Shown here: positions 26,063-32,321 of the stretch, one piece after another
Layout of the letters: each line of letters opens with the position of its first letter
Numbering within the stretch: the first letter of the stretch is position 1
Source: Bacillota bacterium
GTDB taxonomy: Bacteria > Bacillota > Clostridia > Christensenellales > UMGS416
Reading direction: 5' to 3'
NCBI GenBank assembly: GCA_023409755.1
Contig: JAEYRA010000006.1
Location: forward strand, 1 to 43,620
DNA length: 43,620 nt
Position numbers and translations under genes: made by a program
Notes under the pieces: generated by a model
What the model was told of the DNA's origin: nothing
Databases searched by the model: none
What the model saw: only the letters and a program-made list of their open reading frames with translations

Positions 26063-26497
26063 ATGGGCAAGCGATTCGGGCGGTTGCTGCTCTTTCTGGG
26101 GCTGCTGGCTGTGGCGGCCTGGTTTGGCTTTGGCCAGCGGGTGGAGGAGAGCGCCGTGACCGCGGCCCTGGCCAAAGCCGACGTGACCTGCCGCAACGCC
26201 GGGCAGGCCGACGGCGAGCACTACTTCCTGGTGGCCCCCACGGTGCTGGAGACTGACGAAGGCGATGTGCTCGTCTACCAGTGCTGGTTCACGCCGCTCG
26301 CGCTGTGGCAGGCGGGCACGGTGGGCAACGGCGGCTATTCCATCGGTACGGCCATGATCCATTGGCCCGCCCCGCCCCACTTCTACCGCCACGGCAGCAC
26401 GCTGGTGCAGTATGTGGGGGCGAGTGACACCATCTGCGAGGCGCTCACCAAGCTCCTGGGCCAGCAGTTTGCCGGCGCGGCCCGTGCCGAAAAATAG
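26063..26497 (+). CDS. Hypothetical membrane-anchored or secreted protein
   Basis: A 144-aa protein I do not recognise. A basic start (MGKRFGR) and a hydrophobic segment (about 8-25) make an uncleaved anchor or signal peptide likely, with the rest outside the cell. The exported part contains three cysteines (VTCRNAGQ, VYQCWFTP, DTICEAL) and an even charge distribution. GGGAGGG precedes the ATG, 14 bases after hypE, so it may ride on the hydrogenase operon or belong to a separate unit. No terminator separates them. Function unknown. Confidence 0.75.
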   Translation: MGKRFGRLLLFLGLLAVAAWFGFGQRVEESAVTAALAKADVTCRNAGQADGEHYFLVAPTVLETDEGDVLVYQCWFTPLALWQAGTVGNGGYSIGTAMIHWPAPPHFYRHGSTLVQYVGASDTICEALTKLLGQQFAGAARAEK

Positions 26498-26548
26498 CGC
26501 ACACAACAATATTAGCAATTATGCGGAATTATCTGTGTGTTCCGGTCC

Positions 26549-26577
26549 TTGACGGGCTTGCCGGGCCTGCCTATACT
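26549..26577 (+). promoter_or_regulatory. Promoter of T-box-controlled operon
   Basis: TTGACG (26549-26554), exactly 17 bp, TATACT (26572-26577). The leader RNA should start near 26584. Confidence 0.85.
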
Positions 26578-26583
26578 AATGGC

Positions 26584-26809
26584 AATCTCATAGGATTGGC
26601 TAAGATGGGGCCAGTAACCCGCCTTCGCCCCACAGAGAGCTGCCGGATGGTGCAAGGCAGCGGGGAACGGCGTGTGTGAACATCAACCCGGAGCCAGAGG
26701 CGTCGCCTCCGGTCCTCCCCGCCGTTACCGGGGCAAAGGGGCCCGCAAGGGCAACAAGAGTGGTACCGCGGAGCAATGCTTCCGTCTCTTTGGAGACGGG
26801 AGCTTTTTT
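26584..26809 (+). ncRNA. T-box leader, probable Ile specifier
   Basis: A tRNA-sensing T-box leader upstream of the XRE-cupin/ligase operon. Landmarks in order: the stem I start AGAGAGCTGCC (26634-26644) with GGTGCAAGGCAGC, the specifier region GTGTGAACATCAACC with ATC at 26682-26684, the conserved T-box AACAAGAGTGGTACCGCG (26753-26770; TGGT pairs with the tRNA acceptor end), and a terminator stem 26778-26788/26793-26803 with a six-T run. The ATC codon followed by A is the pattern expected for isoleucine. An off-by-a-few reading is possible without folding. Uncharged tRNA-Ile would stabilise the antiterminator and turn the operon on. Confidence 0.9.
26778..26809 (+). terminator. T-box-regulated terminator
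   Basis: GCTTCCGTCTC pairs with GAGACGGGAGC across a TTTG loop (one T-G pair), followed by TTTTTT. The 5' arm lies just after the T-box sequence, so it competes with the antiterminator. Confidence 0.92.
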
Positions 26810-26839
26810 GTACCGCACAACAGGAAAGGAGGAAGGGCA

Positions 26840-27424
26840 ATGGCAGATCGAATTACGGAGATTGCCGAACGGCTGCGCGGCCTGCGGGAGGCGCTGGACA
26901 TGACGGCGGAGGACGTGGCTGCACGCCTGGGGGTGTCGGTGGATGAGTACCTGGCCCACGAGCGGGGGGAGCGTGACTTTGCCTTCACCTTCCTCTACAA
27001 CGCGGCGAACGTGCTGCGGGTGAGCATTGAGGACCTGCTGACGGGCCGGAGCCCGACGCTCAAGACCTACTCGCTGGTGCGGGCGGGCAAAGGCCTGCGC
27101 ATCGAGCGGCGGCAGGGCTTTCGCTACCAGAACCTGGCCTACCACTTCCGCGACCGGGCGGCCGAGCCCTTCCTGGTGGAGGCAGACTATGACGCCGTGG
27201 CGGTGTCCGCGCCCCTCACCATGAGTACCCACGTGGGGCAGGAATACGACTACGTGCTGGAAGGCGCGCTGCGCATGGCCGTCGACGGGCATGAATTCGT
27301 GCTGAACGAGGGCGACTCGGTGTACTACGATTCCTCCAAGCCCCACGGCATGGTGGCTGCCGACGAACGCGGCTGCCGGTTCCTGGCCGTGGTGCTGCAT
27401 AAATACGAAAGGCAGACGACATGA
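26840..27424 (+). CDS. XRE-family regulator with C-terminal cupin
   Basis: A 194-aa transcription factor with an N-terminal XRE helix-turn-helix (about 8-62: LREALDMTAEDVAARLGVSVDEYLAHERG) and a C-terminal cupin_2 ligand-binding barrel (about 110-190: VGQEYDYVLEGALRMAVDG, LNEGDSVYYDSSKPHG). GGAGGAAGGG precedes the ATG at 26840. It overlaps the acyl-CoA synthetase gene by four bases (ATGA). XRE-cupin proteins often sit beside acid-activating ligases and probably sense the acid, its CoA ester or an amino acid. Here the gene is additionally under a tRNA-sensing leader, so the pair has two levels of control. Confidence 0.92.
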   Translation: MADRITEIAERLRGLREALDMTAEDVAARLGVSVDEYLAHERGERDFAFTFLYNAANVLRVSIEDLLTGRSPTLKTYSLVRAGKGLRIERRQGFRYQNLAYHFRDRAAEPFLVEADYDAVAVSAPLTMSTHVGQEYDYVLEGALRMAVDGHEFVLNEGDSVYYDSSKPHGMVAADERGCRFLAVVLHKYERQTT

Positions 27425-29082
27425 AACGACTGTATCAGGAATTTGTGGATGAGACCTTCGGCCCGAACGGCGAGGTTGTCCGTTTCCGCGCCAAGGAGCT
27501 GGAGTCCTTCAACTTTGCCTATGATGTGGTGGACCGCCTGGCTGCCGACCAGCCTGAAAAGCTCGCCATGCTGTGGTGCAACGAGGCTGGTGACGAGCGG
27601 CGCATCACCTTTGGGGACATGAAGCGCGAGAGCGATCGCGCCGCGTCCTTCTTCCAGACCATGGGCATCGGCCTGGGCGACCCGGTGCTCCTCATCCTCA
27701 AGCGCCATTTCGAGTTCTGGTATTGCATCATCGGCCTGCACAAGATCGGCGCGATTGCGGTGCCGGCCACCAACCAACTCATGGTCAAGGACATCGTGTA
27801 CCGCTGCAACGCCGCGTTCATCAAGGCCATCGTCTGCACCGCCGACGGCACCATCGCTTCCCTCATCGACGAGGCTCTGCCCGAGTGCCCCACGGTGTGT
27901 GCCCGGGTGCTGGTGCGCGGCCAACGAGCCGGGTGGCTCACCTTTGAGGAGGGCATGGCCGCCGCTCCCGCCTTTGCCAAGCCCGCCCCCGACCGCCTGC
28001 CCGGCGTGCGGGATGTAATGCTGATGTACTTCTCCAGCGGCACGACGGGCATGCCCAAGATGGTGGCCCACAACTACCTCTACCCCCTGGGCCACGTGCC
28101 TACGGCGGTGTACTGGCAGGCCGTCAACCCGAATGGGCTGCACCTGACGATCTCCGAGACGGGCTGGGCCAAGAGCATGTGGGGCAAGCTCTACGGCCAG
28201 TGGCTGGCTGAGGCGGCCATCTTCACCTATGACTATGACCGCTTCCACGCCGACGCCATCCTGAAGCTCTTCGCCAAGTATGGCATCACGACGCTGTGTG
28301 CGCCGCCCACGATCTATCGCTTCCTCATCAAGGAGGACCTGACGAAATACGACCTTTCCAGCCTGGAGCACACCGTCATCGCCGGGGAGGCATTGAACCC
28401 TGAGGTGTTCGCCCAGTTCCAGCGGCTGACGGGCCAAAAGCTGATGGAAGGCTTCGGGCAGACCGAGACGACGCTGGCCGTGGGTACCCTCAAATGGATG
28501 GAGCCCAAGCCCGGCTCCATGGGCAAGCCCTCGCCGGGGTACGACGTGCGCATTGTGGACGAGGACGGCAACACGCTGGCCCCCGGCGAGGTGGGGGAGA
28601 TTGTCATCGCCACCGGGGAGTTCACCCCCGCCGGCTTGCTCATCGGTTACCACCGGGACGAGGAACGGACCCAGCAGGCCTGGCACGACGGGCTCTTCCA
28701 CACCGGCGATACCGCCTGGGCCGACGAGGATGGCTACCTCTGGTACGTGGGCCGGCAGGACGACATCATCAAGTCCTCGGGATACCGCATCGGACCCTTT
28801 GAGGTGGAGAGCGTGCTGATGGAGCACCCCTCGGTGCTGGAGTGCGCCGTCACCGGCGTGCCCGACCCGGTGCGCGGCCAACTCGTCAAGGCCACGGTGG
28901 TGCTGACCGCCGGAACTCAAGCCAGCGACGCCCTGGCACACGAGCTGCAGGAGTATGTGAAGACCCACACCGCGCCCTACAAGTACCCCCGGGTCATTGA
29001 GTTCGTGCCCGAACTCCCCAAGACCATCAGCGGCAAGATCCGACGCAAGGAGATCCGCCAGAAGGACGAGGAAGCGAAGTAA
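27421..29082 (+). CDS. AMP-forming acyl-CoA synthetase (MACS-like)
   Basis: A 553-aa ANL-superfamily ligase: acid + ATP + CoA to acyl-CoA + AMP + PPi. The P-loop-like motif is YFSSGTTGMPK (203-213). Adenylate-contact motifs are EGFGQTETT and HTGDTAWADEDGYLWYVGR, and the catalytic C-terminal lysine is Lys539 (KTISGKIRRKEI). Overall it resembles medium-chain/branched-chain acyl-CoA synthetases rather than the longer acetyl-CoA synthetases. It is translationally coupled to the cupin regulator and controlled by the T-box. If the specifier is Ile, activation of 2-methylbutyrate for reductive carboxylation to the isoleucine keto acid is attractive but unproven. Arylacetates are an alternative. Confidence 0.92.
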   Translation: MKRLYQEFVDETFGPNGEVVRFRAKELESFNFAYDVVDRLAADQPEKLAMLWCNEAGDERRITFGDMKRESDRAASFFQTMGIGLGDPVLLILKRHFEFWYCIIGLHKIGAIAVPATNQLMVKDIVYRCNAAFIKAIVCTADGTIASLIDEALPECPTVCARVLVRGQRAGWLTFEEGMAAAPAFAKPAPDRLPGVRDVMLMYFSSGTTGMPKMVAHNYLYPLGHVPTAVYWQAVNPNGLHLTISETGWAKSMWGKLYGQWLAEAAIFTYDYDRFHADAILKLFAKYGITTLCAPPTIYRFLIKEDLTKYDLSSLEHTVIAGEALNPEVFAQFQRLTGQKLMEGFGQTETTLAVGTLKWMEPKPGSMGKPSPGYDVRIVDEDGNTLAPGEVGEIVIATGEFTPAGLLIGYHRDEERTQQAWHDGLFHTGDTAWADEDGYLWYVGRQDDIIKSSGYRIGPFEVESVLMEHPSVLECAVTGVPDPVRGQLVKATVVLTAGTQASDALAHELQEYVKTHTAPYKYPRVIEFVPELPKTISGKIRRKEIRQKDEEAK

Positions 29083-29112
29083 CCGTCAGCCAACCGACTA
29101 TAAACACATACC

Positions 29113-29146
29113 AACAGCGCCCTTCCCTCGCGGGAAAGGCGCTGTT
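29113..29146 (+). terminator. Terminator after acyl-CoA synthetase
   Basis: AACAGCGCC and GGCGCTGTT form the outer 9 bp, with a C-A mismatch and then TTCCC/GGGAA around a TCGC loop. It lies 30 bases after the stop codon. The T-tract is weak (TTCATTGTCTGTCATT). Confidence 0.7.
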
Positions 29147-29179
29147 CATTGTCTGTCATTGGTGGGGCTCCATCGGCTG

Positions 29180-29410
29180 TCAGGTATCCTTACGGAAGTA
29201 CTCCACGCCCATGGCCAGCAGCCCCAGCGCCATCACCAGGCAGGAACCCACCAACAGCGGGGTCATGCCGTTCTGGTTCGTGGTCGTCAGGAATCGCCCC
29301 GGCGGGGTACTCCACTCAGACGCCATGTTGTTGGCGGTGAAGAGGAATACGCTCATCGTTCCCAATGCACCGGTCAACAATAAAAAACCACCAATCAACG
29401 TTCGCTTCAT
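29180..29410 (-). CDS. Small two-helix membrane protein
   Basis: A 76-aa protein I do not recognise. Two hydrophobic segments (about 4-25: LIGGFLLLTGALGTMSVFLF, and about 49-68: TPLLVGSCLVMALGLLAMGV) flank a short polar loop, with a charged tail EYFRKDT. AGGAGGAG precedes the ATG at 29410. It stands between a convergent ligase gene and the GNAT on the same strand. No function can be assigned. Confidence 0.7.
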   Translation of the reverse strand: MKRTLIGGFLLLTGALGTMSVFLFTANNMASEWSTPPGRFLTTTNQNGMTPLLVGSCLVMALGLLAMGVEYFRKDT

Positions 29411-29460
29411 CGCCGCTCCTCCTGTTCTTTCTCCATCATCGGCACTCTCCGTGCTGCCGG

Positions 29461-29940
29461 TTACCACAGCCGAGGGTCTGCCTCCCACAGCATCTGCACC
29501 GATGCCGCCAGCTCGCGGAAGCCGTTGGCGGCGTAGAACGCCTGGGAAGGAAAGCCTCGCACGGTGCTGAGGGTCATGCCATCGCACCCCAGCGCGGGCA
29601 ATTGCTCCTTCGCCCGGCGCAGGAGCTCACTGCCCACGCCTTGCCTTTGGCAAGCTGGGGCGACGCAGAAATCCTCCACCCGCAGGCAGGCCCCGGCGGG
29701 GTGGGGTACCACCACGCCCAGCAACAGGCCCACTACAGTGTCGCCCTCGCACAGGGCCCAACCGACGGCCCCACTGCCGGCCAAGAACCGCGCAAAGTAG
29801 CCACACAGGGCGGCACAGTCGTAGTTCTCGCCCCAAGGCGGCTGGGCATAGGCCGCGGCGTACACGGCCGCACAGGCTGTTGAGAGCTCCCCGGTCATCG
29901 CACACAAGCGCAGCGACGTCCCCACTACGGCCGTACTCAC
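29461..29940 (-). CDS. GNAT N-acetyltransferase
   Basis: A 159-aa acetyltransferase with motif A as VEDFCVAPACQRQGVGSELLRRA and motif B as GFPSQAFYAANGFRELA. N-terminal YAAAYAQPPWGENYD is typical of a GNAT subgroup acting on small molecules or proteins. The GTG start at 29940 overlaps the dapF-family stop codon (GTGA), so the two are co-transcribed and likely coupled; GGAGGA is 12 bases upstream. An internal ATG at 29898 has no SD. Whether it acts on the product of its neighbour is not known. Confidence 0.88.
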   Translation of the reverse strand: MSTAVVGTSLRLCAMTGELSTACAAVYAAAYAQPPWGENYDCAALCGYFARFLAGSGAVGWALCEGDTVVGLLLGVVVPHPAGACLRVEDFCVAPACQRQGVGSELLRRAKEQLPALGCDGMTLSTVRGFPSQAFYAANGFRELAASVQMLWEADPRLW

Positions 29941-30809
29941 GGGCGAATCAGATCCTCCACAAACTCGTCGCTCAGGTGCCCCTCGGCAATCTGGCGCACC
30001 TCACCCACCATGCTCACCGTCCAGTCGTCGGCCACCTCAATGGACAGGTCGCCACCCATCATGTGCACCTTCACGTGGCCATCCACCAAACCAAGCTTCT
30101 TGAGCACGCTGGTTGCGGCGCAGGCCGAGCTCCCCGACGCCAGCGTGAAGCCGGCCCCGCGCTCCCAGATGAGAATCTCCACCTCTTGCCGGTTGATGAC
30201 CCGCGCGAACTGCACGTTAATGCGATTGGGGAAGAAGCGGTGATTCTCCAGAATGCTGCCGAACTGCTTGATCTCGTTGATGTCCAGCTCGTTTTTGAGG
30301 ATGACGCAATGGGGATTGCCCACCGACACGCAGTTGATCTGATAGAGCTTGCCAAAACAGTCAAGGTCAACGCCGATGGTCTCCTCGGTGTCCGCAGCCG
30401 TGGGGATGTTCTTGGAGGAAAAGTCCGCCTTGCCCATGTTGACGCTGATGTACCGGGCCCGGCCATCCTCAATGCCCACAATCTCCACCCCGGCCACGCC
30501 GCCGGCGGTCTCAATGGTGAAGCGCCGGTTGTTGGTGTAGCGGTAGTCGTAGAGGAACTTTGCAAAGATGCGCAGGCCGTTGCCGCTCTTCTCGGCCTCC
30601 GACCCATCGGGGTTGAAGATGCGCAGCCCAAAGTCGGCATTCTGCGACCGGGCCTTCACGAGCACACCGTCGGTGCCTACGCCATAATTGACGTTGCACA
30701 CCCGGCGGATGGCCTTCTCCCCCAGGGGGAAGGTGAGATTGGAGTCTTCCACCACCATATACTCATTGCCCAGCCCATGCATCTTGACAAAAAAATTCCG
30801 CTCGTTCAT
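29937..30809 (-). CDS. dapF: DapF-family protein with Ser/Ser active site
   Basis: A 290-aa protein with the full diaminopimelate-epimerase fold: FVKMHGLGNEYMVV, GTDGVLV, RIFNPDGSEAEKSGNGLR, VGNPHCV, WERGAGFTLASGSSACAAT. DapF racemises L,L-diaminopimelate with two cysteines acting as acid and base. Here both positions are serine: Ser75 (EKSGNG, normally CGNG) and Ser225 (LASGSS, normally ACGTG), confirmed at codon level as AGC and TCG. Substrate-binding residues around them look retained. It may be a low-activity epimerase, an epimerase of another substrate, or a non-isomerase. GAGGTGGG precedes the ATG; the promoter is 70-100 bases upstream. Confidence 0.85.
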   Translation of the reverse strand: MNERNFFVKMHGLGNEYMVVEDSNLTFPLGEKAIRRVCNVNYGVGTDGVLVKARSQNADFGLRIFNPDGSEAEKSGNGLRIFAKFLYDYRYTNNRRFTIETAGGVAGVEIVGIEDGRARYISVNMGKADFSSKNIPTAADTEETIGVDLDCFGKLYQINCVSVGNPHCVILKNELDINEIKQFGSILENHRFFPNRINVQFARVINRQEVEILIWERGAGFTLASGSSACAATSVLKKLGLVDGHVKVHMMGGDLSIEVADDWTVSMVGEVRQIAEGHLSDEFVEDLIRP

Positions 30810-30878
30810 TGTCCCACCTCATATTCCACGGAGCCCTGTCCGCTGGTATCGTACCATTTCCAGGTATGTATTAGGACT

Positions 30879-30906
30879 ATTATAATCAGATTTTTGATTC
30901 CGTCAA
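30879..30906 (-). promoter_or_regulatory. Promoter for dapF-family gene
   Basis: On the minus strand TTGACG (30901-30906), 16 bp, TATAAT (30879-30884), about 70 bases upstream of the start codon. Confidence 0.8.
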
Positions 30907-30935
30907 AAGAAATCGGGAAAACTCCCGCGGAAACC

Positions 30936-30963
30936 TTGAAATCTGCCGGAGCTGTGCTACAAT
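30936..30963 (+). promoter_or_regulatory. Promoter for hemolysin-III gene
   Basis: TTGAAA (30936-30941), 16 bp, TACAAT (30958-30963), about 65 bases before the start codon. Confidence 0.7.
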
Positions 30964-31027
30964 GCAGTTACATGGTTTTTAATACTACATTACGTTGTGT
31001 GGATTACTTTGAAAAGGGGATGGGACA

Positions 31028-31681
31028 ATGAGACGCATCAAGGACCCGGTCAGTGGCTTTCTGCACGTGCTGGGGGCGGGGCTTTCTGTGGCGGCGCTGG
31101 TGGTGCTGGGGGCGGGTGCGGCCCGCACGGCCACACCCTGGCACATCGTGGGGTTTTCCATCTTTGGCGCGGGGCTCATCCTGCTCTACAGCGCCAGCTC
31201 CACCTACCACCTGCTGAACCTCAGCGACCGTGCCATGCTGGTGCTGCGCAAGATCGACCACTGCATGATCTTCGTGCTCATTGCCGCCACCTACACGCCC
31301 ATCTGCCTCATCCCGCTGCACGGGGCCTGGGGGTGGACGCTCTTTGGCATCGTGTGGGGGTTCGCCACCTTGGGCATCGTGCTCAAAGCCGTGTTCTTCC
31401 ATGCGCCGCGTTGGCTCTATACCGTGTGCTATGTGGCACTGGGGTGGGCGTGTCTCATCTGTGTGGTGCCGCTGCTGCGCACAGTGCCGGCGGGCGGGCT
31501 GCTGTGGCTGCTGGCCGGCGGCGTGGCCTACAGCGCGGGCGCGGTGGGCTACGCGCTCAAGTGGCCGCTGCGCGACGCCAAGTGGTTCGGCTTCCACGAG
31601 GTCTTCCACGTGCTCATCCTGGTGGGCAGTTTCTGCCATTTCATGGTCATGTGGGCCTACCTACTGCCGATGCCTCGCTGA
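31028..31681 (+). CDS. Hemolysin III/PAQR-family membrane protein
   Basis: A 217-aa protein with seven predicted membrane segments. The PAQR metal-site motifs are in place: SSTYHLL (Ser and His), RKIDHCMIFVLIAATYTP (Asp and His) and FGFHEVFHVLILVGSFCH (two late His). Eukaryotic relatives are zinc-dependent ceramidase-like receptors; bacterial hemolysin III proteins may act on membrane lipid order or hydrolyse an amide, and the haemolytic role is doubtful. GGGGATGGG provides the SD. It has its own promoter and a bidirectional terminator. Confidence 0.93.
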   Translation: MRRIKDPVSGFLHVLGAGLSVAALVVLGAGAARTATPWHIVGFSIFGAGLILLYSASSTYHLLNLSDRAMLVLRKIDHCMIFVLIAATYTPICLIPLHGAWGWTLFGIVWGFATLGIVLKAVFFHAPRWLYTVCYVALGWACLICVVPLLRTVPAGGLLWLLAGGVAYSAGAVGYALKWPLRDAKWFGFHEVFHVLILVGSFCHFMVMWAYLLPMPR

Positions 31682-31711
31682 CTGCGCCAATGCCAGCCTT
31701 TCTGTCAACAA

Positions 31712-31744
31712 AAAACCCGCTGCCGTGTATCGGCAGCGGGTTTT
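31712..31744. terminator. Bidirectional terminator
   Basis: AAAACCCGCTGCCG (31712-31725) pairs with CGGCAGCGGGTTTT (31731-31744) around TGTAT. It has T-tracts on both strands, between the convergent hemolysin-III and TM2 genes. Confidence 0.93.
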
Positions 31745-31768
31745 CTAGAAACACTCAGAGTAGTGGAA

Positions 31769-32014
31769 TCAGCTCTCCCACTTTGAGATGGGCAGGCCAG
31801 CCTTGTCGGTGAAGGAACCCACGGCGATCATGATGAGATCGACCAGGGCGCCGATGCCGAACAGACCAGCGGTGAGCAGCCACAGGATGCCGGTGCCAAC
31901 CTTACCCGCGTAGAAGCGGTGGATACCCAAGTAGCCCAGGAAGATGCACAGAAGCAGCGCGACCAAGCGGCTCTTGCTGGAGACGGGGCGGGTTTCAATG
32001 GTGTTCGCCTGCAT
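31769..32014 (-). CDS. TM2-domain protein
   Basis: An 81-aa TM2-domain protein: a polar N-terminus, then SRLVALLLCIFLGYLGIHRF (first helix with the typical GxxGxHRFY turn), YAGKVGTGILWLLTAGLFGIGALVDLIMI (second helix with the conserved Asp) and a short polar tail. Such proteins are small membrane proteins of unclear role. The ATG at 32014 has GGAGGA eight bases upstream; the ATG six codons earlier lacks a good SD. Confidence 0.92.
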   Translation of the reverse strand: MQANTIETRPVSSKSRLVALLLCIFLGYLGIHRFYAGKVGTGILWLLTAGLFGIGALVDLIMIAVGSFTDKAGLPISKWES

Positions 32015-32059
32015 AACAATTCCTCCAAACATGAAACATGCAAAATAACTAATGGAGTT

Positions 32060-32088
32060 ATTTTACCATGCAGGAAGAGCGGTGACAA
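32060..32088 (-). promoter_or_regulatory. Promoter for TM2 gene
   Basis: On the minus strand TTGTCA (32083-32088), 17 bp, TAAAAT (32060-32065), about 45 bases upstream of the start codon. Confidence 0.65.
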
Positions 32089-32183
32089 GTGGGCCATGGC
32101 ATATTACGGGGAAACTGTACGTTTTATGGGCGTCCGAACCCCATTTTCATGCGCTTTGCCCCACCCGCAAACGGCCCCGTTCC

Positions 32184-32212
32184 TTGACAGTTTCAGGGAA
32201 AAAGCCTATAAT
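32184..32212 (+). promoter_or_regulatory. Consensus promoter of PFOR gene
   Basis: TTGACA (32184-32189), 17 bp, TATAAT (32207-32212), a perfect match to the vegetative consensus. It implies very strong expression. A leader of about 100 nt precedes the start codon, with no obvious hairpin. Confidence 0.92.
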
Positions 32213-32321
32213 GATCCCGATCGATTGACTGTCGGCGGGTGCCTCGCATGGGGTGCCTGCCGTGACGTGTGTCCATCAGTCCGTATCCGGTTGGATCTCA
32301 TAACTCTAAGGAGGTTTCCCG

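Noticed and set aside
26498..26548. Terminator after the hyp operon
   Set aside because: CACACA/TGTGTG can pair, but across a long AT-rich loop with no T-run, so it is not convincing.
27325..28968. 547-residue minus-strand open frame
   Set aside because: Antisense to the acyl-CoA synthetase, which has all its motifs. Composition is typical of a shadow frame.
30985..31179. 64-residue minus-strand frame opposite the hemolysin-III start
   Set aside because: Antisense to conserved PAQR sequence and lacking an SD.
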